Shown one piece after another: positions 34,438-42,780 of a stretch of 64,000 bases of DNA. The notes under the pieces were generated by a model, which made no database searches, was not told where the DNA came from, and was given only the letters and a program-made list of their open reading frames with translations. The stretch spans positions 310,001-374,000 of the forward strand of contig NZ_JQGC01000001.1 in NCBI RefSeq assembly GCF_000743575.1, in the 5' to 3' direction. How positions within the stretch are numbered: the first letter of the stretch is position 1; each line of letters starts with the position of its first letter. The position numbers were made by a program, and so were the translations under genes. This stretch comes from Devosia riboflavina (GTDB taxonomy: Bacteria; Pseudomonadota; Alphaproteobacteria; Rhizobiales; Devosiaceae).

Positions 34438-35670
34438 TCAGCCCCCGAGGCCGGCAAAGAATTTGCGAATGTCTTCGACGAGCAGCTCCGGGCTTTCCGA
34501 TGCTGCAAAGTGTCCGCCGCTCGGCATCTCGGTCCAGTGGACGATATTGTTCGAGCGCTCCGCAAAGCTGCGGACAGATCGGAAATCTTCGGGGAAAACG
34601 GCTACCCCGGTGGGCGTGGGGTTGGGAACTTCCCGATAGCCGCTGCCCGTCTGGGTATCTTCGTAGTAGACATTGGCGGCCGATCCGCTGGTGGCGGTGA
34701 ACCAATAGATGGAATTGGTGGTGAGGTAGAGGTCGCGGTCGACATGCGCCGCGCCGCCGCCTTCAAAACCGAACCAGAGTTCGGCATTCCATGCGAGCTG
34801 GCCGACCGGCGAGTCGACAAGCCCATAGGCGAGCGTGCCTGGACGTTTGGATTGAATAGCCTGGTAACCGCCATATTTCTCGAAATTGGCAAGGTTGGCC
34901 ATGCCTTCCATTTCAAAGGGCGAAAGCTTTTCCATTTCATCGGGCTGACCGGACGGGAAGGCGAAAATCTGCAGCAAATGGGTGCCAACCAGGCCCTCGG
35001 GCGCCAGAATGCCAAGCTCGCGCCCCACCAATGCCCCGGCATCGCCGCCATGGGCACCATAACGCTTATAGCCCAGCCCCTTCATCAGCGTGTCCCATGC
35101 CTTGGCGGTGCGGGCGCTGTCCCATCCGGTTGCGGCAAGGGGACTCGAAAACCCAAATCCCGGTAGTGAGGGGATGACGACGTCGAAGGCGATGGAGCCA
35201 TCGAGCCCGTGGGCCTTGGGATCAGTCAAGGGCCCGACGAGACCGAGATATTCGACAAAACTGCCCGGCCAGCCATGCGTAAGGATCAGCGGCAGGGCAT
35301 CAGGTTCCGGCGATTTGACATGCACGAAATGGATGGGCTGGCCGTCGATTTCGGTGATGAACTGGGGATAGCGATTGAGGTCCTGTTCATGCTGCCGCCA
35401 GTCATAGGCATTGAGCCATTGGTCCGTCAGCTCCTTGACGAGGCTCAGGGGCTGGCCGCGCGACCAGTCTTCGGTGATTACGGCGGGGAACCGGGCGCGG
35501 CCAAGGCGTTCCTTGAGATCGGCCAGGTCGGCATCGGAAATGTCGATCTTGAACGGGGTGATGGCGAGCATGTCTTCGTTCTCCCTGGTTTGTGCGAAGG
35601 CGGATGGCGTGGCGAGTGCGGCCGCAAACGAGAGCATGGCCGTGTTGAAGCTGCGGCGATTAAGGGTCAT
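34438..35670 (-). CDS. Epoxide hydrolase family protein (exported)
   Basis: A 410-residue protein with the EHN N-terminal domain (ITPFKIDISDADLADLKERL, residues ~37-56) and an alpha/beta hydrolase domain. HGWPGS (132-137) is the oxyanion motif, Asp210 in HGGDAG is the nucleophile, and the final His is in SGGHFAASE. An N-terminal NRRSF twin-arginine-like signal (residues 4-27, ending SAFAQ) suggests export. The ATG at 35670 follows AAGGACC. It is near but separate from the PhzF gene. The natural epoxide or ester is unknown. Confidence 0.85.
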   Translation of the reverse strand: MTLNRRSFNTAMLSFAAALATPSAFAQTRENEDMLAITPFKIDISDADLADLKERLGRARFPAVITEDWSRGQPLSLVKELTDQWLNAYDWRQHEQDLNRYPQFITEIDGQPIHFVHVKSPEPDALPLILTHGWPGSFVEYLGLVGPLTDPKAHGLDGSIAFDVVIPSLPGFGFSSPLAATGWDSARTAKAWDTLMKGLGYKRYGAHGGDAGALVGRELGILAPEGLVGTHLLQIFAFPSGQPDEMEKLSPFEMEGMANLANFEKYGGYQAIQSKRPGTLAYGLVDSPVGQLAWNAELWFGFEGGGAAHVDRDLYLTTNSIYWFTATSGSAANVYYEDTQTGSGYREVPNPTPTGVAVFPEDFRSVRSFAERSNNIVHWTEMPSGGHFAASESPELLVEDIRKFFAGLGG

Positions 35671-35768
35671 GACAAGGTCCTTTGTTGAGACGAGCGGGCT
35701 GGCGCCCGACCGGTGGTCGTTCGAGGTTGGATGCGAAGTCACGAGTGAAGCCGTGTGGCGAGGCGAGG

Positions 35769-36656
35769 CTAGAGCGAGATGATGCCCCGCATGACCACGA
35801 CGCCGGCGCCCGAAATTTCCGGCACCAGACCGGAATGGACATGGATGATGCTGCGCCGCCCCATGCGCGTCCCTTGCTCGACCACGAGGCTATCGGCGAT
35901 CAGGCCTCGACTGGCGAGATAGGCAGCCAGCGGACCGGCGGCAGTACCGGTTGCCGCGTCTTCCCAGAGGCCGACAGTGGGATTGAAAAACCGCGCATAG
36001 GCGTGGCCCGGCCTCTCGGGGTCGAGCGCATAAACGTAGCAGCCTTCGGCAGAAGCCCCGGCCAATACCTTGAGAAGCACCTTGGCCGAAGGCTCTGCCC
36101 GATCCACCGTCGATGCATCGCGAAGGCATACCAGCAGGTGGGAAACACCTGTGTCGGCAACCCGCGGCGCCAGATTGTCGTCGAGATCATCGGGAGACAG
36201 CCCCAGGGCCGCCGCCAGCGGCACGACATCGTCGAGCAATGGCCCCAGTGTCAGGGCCGACTGGCTCATATGGCCGAAAATCCGGCCGTCGGCCGCGCGC
36301 AGCTCGACGCCAAGCACTTCGTTGCCAATTTCCTGGCGAAACCGATGCGTACCGTGGAGTTGCCCGAGCCGTCCACTCTCGGCCAGCCACAGCCAGGCGC
36401 CCAAGGCATTGTGGCCAGCGCCGGCCACTTCCGCGCCCGCGGCAGTAAACGAACGCAGCTTGAAGTCGGCCCGATCGCTTTTCATAATGAAGGTGGTTTC
36501 GGCCTGATTGAATTCACGGGCTATGCTGCGCATCTGCGCCTCGGAGAGATCGTCGGCATCCTCCACTACCGCCAGCGGATTGCCGCTCAATGAGGTTTCG
36601 GCAAAGACATCGATGAGGCCGGCCGTCAAAACCGGATTGGTCGATTGCGATGTCAT
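35769..36656 (-). CDS. PhzF family isomerase-like protein
   Basis: A 295-residue PhzF/YddE-type protein with two hot-dog-like halves. The N-terminus VFAETSLSGNPLAVV and FNQAETTFIM hold the catalytic Glu (Glu53), and ATGTAAGPLAAYL is the second-half signature. Family members are isomerases or epimerases acting on amino-acid-like compounds; the substrate here is not known. The start at 36656 follows AGGAGC. It is divergent from a LysR gene, its likely regulator. Confidence 0.87.
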   Translation of the reverse strand: MTSQSTNPVLTAGLIDVFAETSLSGNPLAVVEDADDLSEAQMRSIAREFNQAETTFIMKSDRADFKLRSFTAAGAEVAGAGHNALGAWLWLAESGRLGQLHGTHRFRQEIGNEVLGVELRAADGRIFGHMSQSALTLGPLLDDVVPLAAALGLSPDDLDDNLAPRVADTGVSHLLVCLRDASTVDRAEPSAKVLLKVLAGASAEGCYVYALDPERPGHAYARFFNPTVGLWEDAATGTAAGPLAAYLASRGLIADSLVVEQGTRMGRRSIIHVHSGLVPEISGAGVVVMRGIISL

Positions 36657-36726
36657 TGCGGAGCTCCTATCGTTCTGACAGGAGCGAGTGTGCACCGGCG
36701 CAATGGCGCGGCAAAACGCGCATTCT

Positions 36727-36741
36727 TTGTCCATATGACAA
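36727..36741. promoter_or_regulatory. LysR-type palindrome over the regulator's ribosome binding site
   Basis: TTGTCCATATGACAA is a perfect 15-base inverted repeat (TTGTC-N5-GACAA) containing the T-N11-A form that LysR proteins recognise. Its right arm runs into the AAGGAG (36740-36745) of the LysR gene, and it lies 71 bases from the divergent phzF start. An autorepression site is the simplest reading. Confidence 0.5.
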
Positions 36742-36750
36742 GGAGAACTT

Positions 36751-37608
36751 ATCATTCGGCCGTCGCTTGAATCGCTGCGCATTTTCGAAGTGTGCGTCAG
36801 TGCGGGCAGCTTCGCCGCCGCGGCCGACCGGTTGGCACTGACCCCAGCGGCCGTCAGTCTGCGCATCCGGACACTTGAAACAGAGCTGGGCCAGCAACTC
36901 TTTACCCGTGTCGGCCGGCGCGTGGTGCCGACGCCCGGGGCCGCAACGCTGGCAAGCCGGATTCGCCAGGCGCTCGAAGGGATCACCGAGGCCATTGGCG
37001 AGTTTCAGGTAGCGGCCGCGCCACTGCGGGTGACCGTGCCGCCCACTTTTGCCGGTCGCTGGCTGGCACCGCGACTGTCGGATTTCGAGGCGCCCGGCGA
37101 TGCCGCCATCGAACTCGACATCTCCTCGGACCTCCGAGATCCCGCCGCCTTCGACGTCGCCATCCGCACCGGTCGCGGCGGGTGGGACGGTCTTGAAGAA
37201 TTTCCGCTCATGCCGGTGGATGTGACGCCGATGATCGCACCCGCACTTCTGGGCGCGCGCCGTCTAGCCACGCCGGAAGATCTCACCGGCTTCGATCTCC
37301 TGCCCCATCCCGATTGGGGCAAGTGGTTCGCGCGCGCGGGCCTCAACATGCCCGCCAATCTGCGCTTTGCCGGTGTCGACTATTCGATCTTCGAGCTGAT
37401 CGCCAATGCGGCCGTGGCAGAACTCGGCGTCGCTCTGCTATCGCCCACGCTATTCCATCCGCTCATCAAGAGCGGTCAATTGGTGGCGCCGCTCGACACC
37501 GTCCTCAAGGGGCCGGACTGGTATTTTGCGCTCATTCGGGAAGACGACAATCGCCCTGCCCCGCGCGGCTTTTGCGAGTGGCTGCAAAAGCAGATAAGCA
37601 TGAAATAG
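36751..37608 (+). CDS. LysR family regulator with non-canonical start codon
   Basis: About 285 residues. The helix-turn-helix is complete only if translation begins upstream of the first GTG (36790): the in-frame codons from 36754 give R-P-S-L-E-S-L-R-I-F-E, the normal LysR N-terminus. The only in-frame start candidates after the upstream stop (36736-36738) are ATC at 36751 and ATT at 36754, 5 and 8 bases after a strong AAGGAG. GSFAAAADRLALTPAAVSLRI is the recognition region. It probably controls itself and phzF. A sequence error (ATG read as ATC) is the alternative. Confidence 0.75.
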   Translation: MIRPSLESLRIFEVCVSAGSFAAAADRLALTPAAVSLRIRTLETELGQQLFTRVGRRVVPTPGAATLASRIRQALEGITEAIGEFQVAAAPLRVTVPPTFAGRWLAPRLSDFEAPGDAAIELDISSDLRDPAAFDVAIRTGRGGWDGLEEFPLMPVDVTPMIAPALLGARRLATPEDLTGFDLLPHPDWGKWFARAGLNMPANLRFAGVDYSIFELIANAAVAELGVALLSPTLFHPLIKSGQLVAPLDTVLKGPDWYFALIREDDNRPAPRGFCEWLQKQISMK

Positions 37609-37727
37609 ATTTTCTCTGACGCGTAGAGGATCGGCCAGGCAGTTAGCAACCAGCGCAAGATACAACCGCGGGGTTTTGCACCGCCGGCATCTGCGCTACA
37701 AGCTTTCGATCATATCAGGCTCCCACC

Positions 37728-38369
37728 TTGGCTCGCCCCACAACCCCACCCCCCGGCCTCTTCACGACACGCGATGTTGCCCTCGCTTCGGCTTTGTCAC
37801 CGCGCGAGTTTTCGCTATTGCTCGCCAGAGGCGTCGCCCCCGAGCCGCTCAAGGAAGTGCCGGGGCGCGGCGGCCATCGTCTTTTCTGCAGCGATGGCCT
37901 CAGCCACGCCGCCGTGATCAGCGGCATTCATCACGCCGGGCTCGAACTGCTCGTCGCCGCCCGACTGGCCGCCATGCTGGTCGACCACTACAATCTCGGC
38001 CAGAACGGCAATCTTGCCAATTTCCCCGATGTCGAGGTGGGGTCCAGCCTCTATGAGGCCCATGCCCATCTCTTTACACGGCCCGATCTTTATTCGCCCG
38101 GCAGGTCGCGCCAAGGCGACATCCTGATCGAAATCGAAAATGGCAACACCCTGACCACGGGACGCCTCGATTTCGAGGCGCGCGCTTATTTCGATCGTGG
38201 CATTGTCCTGAGCCTCGATGGCCTGGGCTTTCCGCCCCATGAGCACGGCACACAGGAAAAGACCGATCCGGTCAGCCTGGTTTTCTTCAACCTGTCGCTG
38301 GCCGTGCGCAATGCCTTTGATCGCATGCTGCAGGCAAAGCAGGGCACAGAGGCCGCTTCAGCCTTTTAG
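37728..38369 (+). CDS. Unknown protein with a possible MerR-like helix-turn-helix
   Basis: A 213-residue protein of no family I recognise. Residues ~10-75 (LFTTRDVALASAL...GRGGHRLFCSDGLSHAAVISGIHHAG) have the rhythm of a MerR-type winged helix. The rest is soluble and ends KQGTEAASAF. It starts with TTG at 37728, the only start close to the first family-like residues; the ribosome binding site is weak. It ends inside the stop region of the convergent iron ATPase gene (12-base overlap). A DNA-binding or sensor role is a guess. Confidence 0.55.
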   Translation: MARPTTPPPGLFTTRDVALASALSPREFSLLLARGVAPEPLKEVPGRGGHRLFCSDGLSHAAVISGIHHAGLELLVAARLAAMLVDHYNLGQNGNLANFPDVEVGSSLYEAHAHLFTRPDLYSPGRSRQGDILIEIENGNTLTTGRLDFEARAYFDRGIVLSLDGLGFPPHEHGTQEKTDPVSLVFFNLSLAVRNAFDRMLQAKQGTEAASAF

Positions 38370-39392
38370 GGGGCGCACGGTCCCCGCGATCTCGACCTGC
38401 ACCGCTTGCCCGACCTCCAGACCATGCACGGAGACGTCGTCGAAGCTGATCACCACCCGATCACCGCGATAAACCCGCTCGATGGTCACGGCGCTCTTGT
38501 TGCCGCGGTCAAGCGCAGACACGACGTGCCACTCGCCTTCCGGTGCTGCCACGATATTCAACTGCTCGGGGCGGATGAGCACTTTTCCGGCGCCCTCTGC
38601 GGCATCGGTCTCAGGAACGAGGAGTGCGCCCAAGGCACATTCGGCTGTCCGGACGGAGAAATCTGCGGGCAGGATGATCGCCGCACCAAGGAAGGCCGCG
38701 GTAGTTGCATCGACAGGCCGACGATAGAGGGATTTGGGACTGCCGGCCTGGACCAGCCTGCCATCGCGCAAAATCACCAATTGATCGGCAAAGCCCATGG
38801 CCTCGTCGCGATCATGCGTCACAAGCACCGTGGCGACACCGGCCTGCGCCAGGATGTTTGCGGTCGCGTCGCGCATCTGTTCGCGCAGCCCGGCATCGAG
38901 CGCCGAAAACGGTTCGTCGAGCAGCATGAGGCGAGGCTGCCGCGCCAGCGCCCGGGCCAGGGCCACACGCTGCTGCTGGCCGCCCGAGAGTTGATGCGGC
39001 TGGCGCTGCGCCATGCCGCGATCGAGCTCGGTCATGTCCATAAGCGCCAGTGCGCGCTTATTGGCATCGGCCTCGGAGCGAATGCCGAAACAGATATTGT
39101 CGAGCACGCTCAGATGCGGAAAGAGCGCACCTTCCTGCATGACGAGGCCGATATTGCGCCGATAGGCGGGCACGCCGGCCTCCGCATCGGCGAGCAGTTC
39201 GCCGTTCAGCTCTATCCGGCCCGTATCCGGCGCCTCAAAGCCGGCGATCAGGCGCAGCAATGTAGTCTTGCCCGAGCCCGAGGGACCGACGATCACGGTG
39301 CGGGAGCCCATGGCAACATCGAGGCTGACACCAGCCAGCGCCGTCGCGGTCCCGTAGGTCTTGCCCAGATTGGCGATACGAAGAACGGTCAA
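38358..39392 (-). CDS. fbpC: Ferric iron ABC transporter ATP-binding protein
   Basis: A 344-residue ATPase with Walker A GPSGSGKTT, signature LSGGQQQRVALARA, Walker B LMLLDEPFSALD and the H-loop VTHDRDEA. A C-terminal TOBE-like region follows (from about residue 245), as in FbpC/AfuC. It overlaps the permease gene by four bases (ATGA). It is the last gene of the piuC-fbpABC operon and is predicted to be iron-repressed through the boxes upstream of piuC. Confidence 0.88.
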   Translation of the reverse strand: MTVLRIANLGKTYGTATALAGVSLDVAMGSRTVIVGPSGSGKTTLLRLIAGFEAPDTGRIELNGELLADAEAGVPAYRRNIGLVMQEGALFPHLSVLDNICFGIRSEADANKRALALMDMTELDRGMAQRQPHQLSGGQQQRVALARALARQPRLMLLDEPFSALDAGLREQMRDATANILAQAGVATVLVTHDRDEAMGFADQLVILRDGRLVQAGSPKSLYRRPVDATTAAFLGAAIILPADFSVRTAECALGALLVPETDAAEGAGKVLIRPEQLNIVAAPEGEWHVVSALDRGNKSAVTIERVYRGDRVVISFDDVSVHGLEVGQAVQVEIAGTVRPLKG

Positions 39393-40972
39393 GACAAACG
39401 GGCTCCGGTGGCCTGGCTATGGAGGATGATGCAGAGCGGCAAGGAGAGAACCACCATGGCAAGGGCAAAGGGCGCCGCTCCGACATGGTCGAATTCGCCG
39501 GTGCGGGCCCAGAACTGTGTCGCCAGCGTTTCGGTGCCGATGGGACTCAGCATAAGGGTTGCGGTAAGTTCGGTGGTGATGCCCATTGCAACCAGCGCCA
39601 TACCCGCGGCGATGCCGGGAAAGGCGAGGCGCAGCGTGACGCCGACAACGGCCGCGAGCGGCGGTCGGCCGAGCGCCGTTGCCGCCCGCTCGAGTTCGAT
39701 GGGCACCTGCGCGAGACTCGCGCGCACCGAAACGATGGCGCGCGGCAGGTAGAGAAGGACATAGGCGAGGAGCAGTGTCGCGACGGTCTGATAGAGCGGC
39801 AGCGCCACCCGCACCGTCACGGCAACCAGCGCCAGGGCGACGATGACGCCGGGAAGCGCGCCCACCTGGAAATGAATATTTTCGAGCGTTTTCTGCAAGG
39901 GACCGGGCGCTCGGGCGGCGAGCCAGGCAATGGGCAAGGCCATGACGCAAACGGTCACCGCGCCGGCCAGGGCATAGCCTGCCGTCTGCCAGGTCGCGAC
40001 GGCAAGCTGGGGCAGATGCCAGGCCTCAATGCCGCCGATAAGCAGCCAGCGCAGCAGCGTCACGACGGGAAGACCTATCGCAAGCGCCGCAACCAGCGCG
40101 GGCAGCGCCATGAACAGGGGCCACCAGGCACCCAGTTTGACGAGAGCAACCTGCCGCGCCGCGCCACCACCGACTCGTGCATAGCGCCGCTCGCCCCGCA
40201 GCCAGGCCTCACCGGCGAGGAAAAGCACGGCCAAAAACACCAGCACGATCCCCATCAGATTGGCCGCCGGACCGTCATAGACCGCCTGAAACTGGCTGAC
40301 GATGGCGACGGTCAGCGTGTCATAGCGGATCAGCACATAGAGTCCGTATTCGGAGAGGAGATGCAGCGCGATCAGCAGCGCGCCGCCCGAAATGGCCAGG
40401 CGCAGTTGTGGCAGGACGACATGCACAAAGATCGCAGGCGGCTTGGTGCCGAGCGTTGCCGCGACGTCCTCCATGGCCGGATCGAGCCGGCGCAATTGCG
40501 CGATGACGGGCAGGTAAACCAGCGGAAAATAGGCAAGGACGGAGACAAGCACGGCCGGCCAGAGGCCGCGCAGCACCGGAATGGCACTATCCCAGGCATA
40601 GGCCTGAACAAAGGCGGGAATGGCCAAAGGCGCCACAGCCAGCCAGCGCCAAAGCGCCCGCCACTTCAAATCGCTGCGCTCCGTGAGCCATGCCAGGGCC
40701 AGCGCCAACAAGATGCTGAGCGGCACGGCAAGCACTTCAAGCAGCATCGTATTGATGAGCAATTCGCCGATGCGCGGACGAAAGAGCAGCGCGCTTGCCG
40801 TATCCCAACCGGATTGGACCAAAACGACCAGAACGAAGCCAACCGGCAGCAAGGACAGCACCGCAACGGCTATCGCGGCGGCAAACACAAAAGGCGACGC
40901 CCCGCGACGGCGATGCCGATAAAGGCGCATTGGCGCGCCGACGCGGCCCTTACTCGGCAATGCCTGGTGCAT
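39389..40972 (-). CDS. fbpB: Ferric iron ABC transporter permease
   Basis: A permease of up to 527 residues made of two fused six-helix halves, as in FbpB/AfuB. The first EAA loop reads PAMEDVAATLGTKPPAIFVHVVLPQLR and the second IELERAATALGRPPLAAVVGVTLRLAFP. A basic stretch (MRLYRHRRRG) precedes the first helix; the ATG at 40930 just before it is an alternative start to 40972. It passes ferric iron across the inner membrane. Confidence 0.9.
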   Translation of the reverse strand: MHQALPSKGRVGAPMRLYRHRRRGASPFVFAAAIAVAVLSLLPVGFVLVVLVQSGWDTASALLFRPRIGELLINTMLLEVLAVPLSILLALALAWLTERSDLKWRALWRWLAVAPLAIPAFVQAYAWDSAIPVLRGLWPAVLVSVLAYFPLVYLPVIAQLRRLDPAMEDVAATLGTKPPAIFVHVVLPQLRLAISGGALLIALHLLSEYGLYVLIRYDTLTVAIVSQFQAVYDGPAANLMGIVLVFLAVLFLAGEAWLRGERRYARVGGGAARQVALVKLGAWWPLFMALPALVAALAIGLPVVTLLRWLLIGGIEAWHLPQLAVATWQTAGYALAGAVTVCVMALPIAWLAARAPGPLQKTLENIHFQVGALPGVIVALALVAVTVRVALPLYQTVATLLLAYVLLYLPRAIVSVRASLAQVPIELERAATALGRPPLAAVVGVTLRLAFPGIAAGMALVAMGITTELTATLMLSPIGTETLATQFWARTGEFDHVGAAPFALAMVVLSLPLCIILHSQATGARLS

Positions 40973-40978
40973 GGGCGG

Positions 40979-41974
40979 TCAGATCACCCCGGCCGCGGTC
41001 ATCAACTGCACCACTTCCTGCGCATTAAGGAGGGAAGGATCGACATCGGGGCTATCGATGCTCGAAAGCGGGGGCAGCGCCGGATTGGGCTCGATGCCGC
41101 TGGCAATGGCATATTCATAGCTATGCCCATCGCGGAGGATCGCCTGACCCTCGGGCCCAGTGACAAAGGCAAGGAACTGCTGCGCGGCTTCCGGATTGTC
41201 CGAAGCCTTCAGCACGCCACCACCCGAAACCGAGACGAAGGCGCCGGGATCCTTGTTGGCGAAATAGTGCACCTTGAGCTTGTCCGAGCTTTCCCCGGTG
41301 CCGGCCTGGTCGCCAAAATAGTAGTAATTGTAGATCAGCGCCGCTGCGACTTCGCCCACATTGGCGCCGCGCATGGCTTCGAAATTGCCGCGATAGGGCA
41401 GCGCATTCTGCTTGAGCCCGACGAGCCAGTTTGCCGTCTCCTCGGTCCCCCGCAATTCCAGCAGTGCCGAAACGATGGCCTGGAAATCGGCACCGGCCGG
41501 TGCCGCGCCCCAGCGGCCCTGCCATTCGGGCTTGGCAAGATCGAGCATGGAAACGGGCAGCTCATCCTCGCTGATCATCTCGGTATTATAGACCAGCATG
41601 GTCGTGCGCGCGGCAATGCCGGTCCACATGCCGCTCTGTGGCCGAAACTGCTCGGGCGTATTGGCGAGGGTTTCCGGCGCCACCGGCAGGAAGAGGTCGG
41701 CATCCTGCACCATCATCATGGCCGGCGAATTCTCGGTGAGGAAAATATCGGCGGGAGAATTGAGCCCTTCCTGCACGATCTGATTGGCCATCAGCACGTC
41801 GGTGCCCTTGCGGATCGCCACGGGAATACCGGTCTTGGCGGTAAAGGCATCGGCCCATTCCTGCGTCAGGGCCTGGTGCTGCGAGGTATAGACCGTCAGC
41901 CCATTGTCCTGCGCCAAGGCTGGTGCAGCCAAGGTCAGCGTCAATGCGAGCGTCGCGAGAAAAGTCCTGGTCAT
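40979..41974 (-). CDS. fbpA: Ferric iron ABC transporter substrate-binding protein
   Basis: A 331-residue periplasmic ferric-binding protein. A Sec signal peptide covers residues 1-21 (ending PALAQ). YTSQHQALTQEWADAF follows, and the tyrosine cluster NYYYFGDQAG (Tyr217-219) is the iron-binding hallmark of FbpA-type proteins. It lies 12 bases after piuC and 6 before the permease gene. Confidence 0.9.
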   Translation of the reverse strand: MTRTFLATLALTLTLAAPALAQDNGLTVYTSQHQALTQEWADAFTAKTGIPVAIRKGTDVLMANQIVQEGLNSPADIFLTENSPAMMMVQDADLFLPVAPETLANTPEQFRPQSGMWTGIAARTTMLVYNTEMISEDELPVSMLDLAKPEWQGRWGAAPAGADFQAIVSALLELRGTEETANWLVGLKQNALPYRGNFEAMRGANVGEVAAALIYNYYYFGDQAGTGESSDKLKVHYFANKDPGAFVSVSGGGVLKASDNPEAAQQFLAFVTGPEGQAILRDGHSYEYAIASGIEPNPALPPLSSIDSPDVDPSLLNAQEVVQLMTAAGVI

Positions 41975-41986
41975 GCGATTGGTCCC

Positions 41987-42652
41987 TTACGATTCCACCC
42001 ACAGGCGCTTGAGATTGGCGCTGCTTTTGTTGATCAGTTCGAATTCCTCGCTCTTGCCGTCACGCTCGAAAATCGAGCGGGCGACGCGATCGAGGTCAAA
42101 GAGGATTTCCCGTTCATCGGCGCGCCGTACCAGGCTTTGCGCCCAGGTGACAGCCACTTCGCGGCGACCGCGCGTCACCGGCTCCACGCGATGCAGGACC
42201 GTCGTCGGATAGACCACAGCAGAACCGGCGGCGAGCTTATAGGCGGCTTCCCCGCCCGTCGTTTCCATCACCAGTTCGCCCCCGTCATAGCTGTCGGGCT
42301 CGACGAGGAAAATCGTCACCGAAATATCGGCGCGCATGTGGTCCGGCCCCATCAGCGGATTGTCCATATGGGTGCCGAATTCCATGCCTGGTTCGTAGCG
42401 GGCAAAAAGCGGCGGCGCGAAACGGCGCGGCAGCACGGCACCGGCAAAGACCGGATTGGCCTTCAGCGCCGCGATGACCTTGTCCTGCGCCGCGGCAAGC
42501 GCCGGCCCGGCCCCGAGCTGCTCATTGTTTTTGACCAGCCGCGAGGCCCAGCCCGAGCTCAGCACGCCATCGACGAAAACGCCTGCGGCAACCGTCTCGC
42601 GCAGGTCCGCCAGAGCGTCGCGATCGAGCACATCGCCGATACACAGGATCAT
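41987..42652 (-). CDS. piuC: Fe2+-dependent dioxygenase PiuC (PKHD type)
   Basis: A 221-residue 2-oxoglutarate/Fe(II) dioxygenase. Iron ligands are His95 and Asp97 (GTHMDN) with His154 (TTVLHRVEP); Arg164 is placed to bind 2-oxoglutarate. The C-terminal FELINKSSANLKRLWVES is typical of PiuC. PiuC genes commonly accompany siderophore or iron-uptake genes, though the hydroxylated target is unclear. It is the first gene of the iron importer operon, just downstream of two iron boxes. Confidence 0.9.
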   Translation of the reverse strand: MILCIGDVLDRDALADLRETVAAGVFVDGVLSSGWASRLVKNNEQLGAGPALAAAQDKVIAALKANPVFAGAVLPRRFAPPLFARYEPGMEFGTHMDNPLMGPDHMRADISVTIFLVEPDSYDGGELVMETTGGEAAYKLAAGSAVVYPTTVLHRVEPVTRGRREVAVTWAQSLVRRADEREILFDLDRVARSIFERDGKSEEFELINKSSANLKRLWVES

Positions 42653-42677
42653 GCAACTGTCCCCCGCAGACAAAAGT

Positions 42678-42717
42678 TGACACTCAGTGTCAGTTACATA
42701 GTTGACACTAACTGTCA
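42678..42717. promoter_or_regulatory. Two iron-responsive operator boxes (TGA-N9-TCA, RirA type)
   Basis: TGACACTCAGTGTCA (42678-42692, palindromic except the centre) and TGACACTAACTGTCA (42703-42717) both fit the TGA-N9-TCA iron-responsive operator bound by RirA in rhizobia. They are 25 bp apart in the only gap between piuC (minus) and the imelysin gene (plus), so one pair of sites probably represses both operons in iron-replete cells. TTGACA within each box may double as a promoter -35 element. Confidence 0.72.
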
Positions 42718-42780
42718 GTTTATCTACCCCTTGGCTCAGCGGTCCGCAAGCCGCCAAAAACAGGGCCTGGAGGGTTTGTC

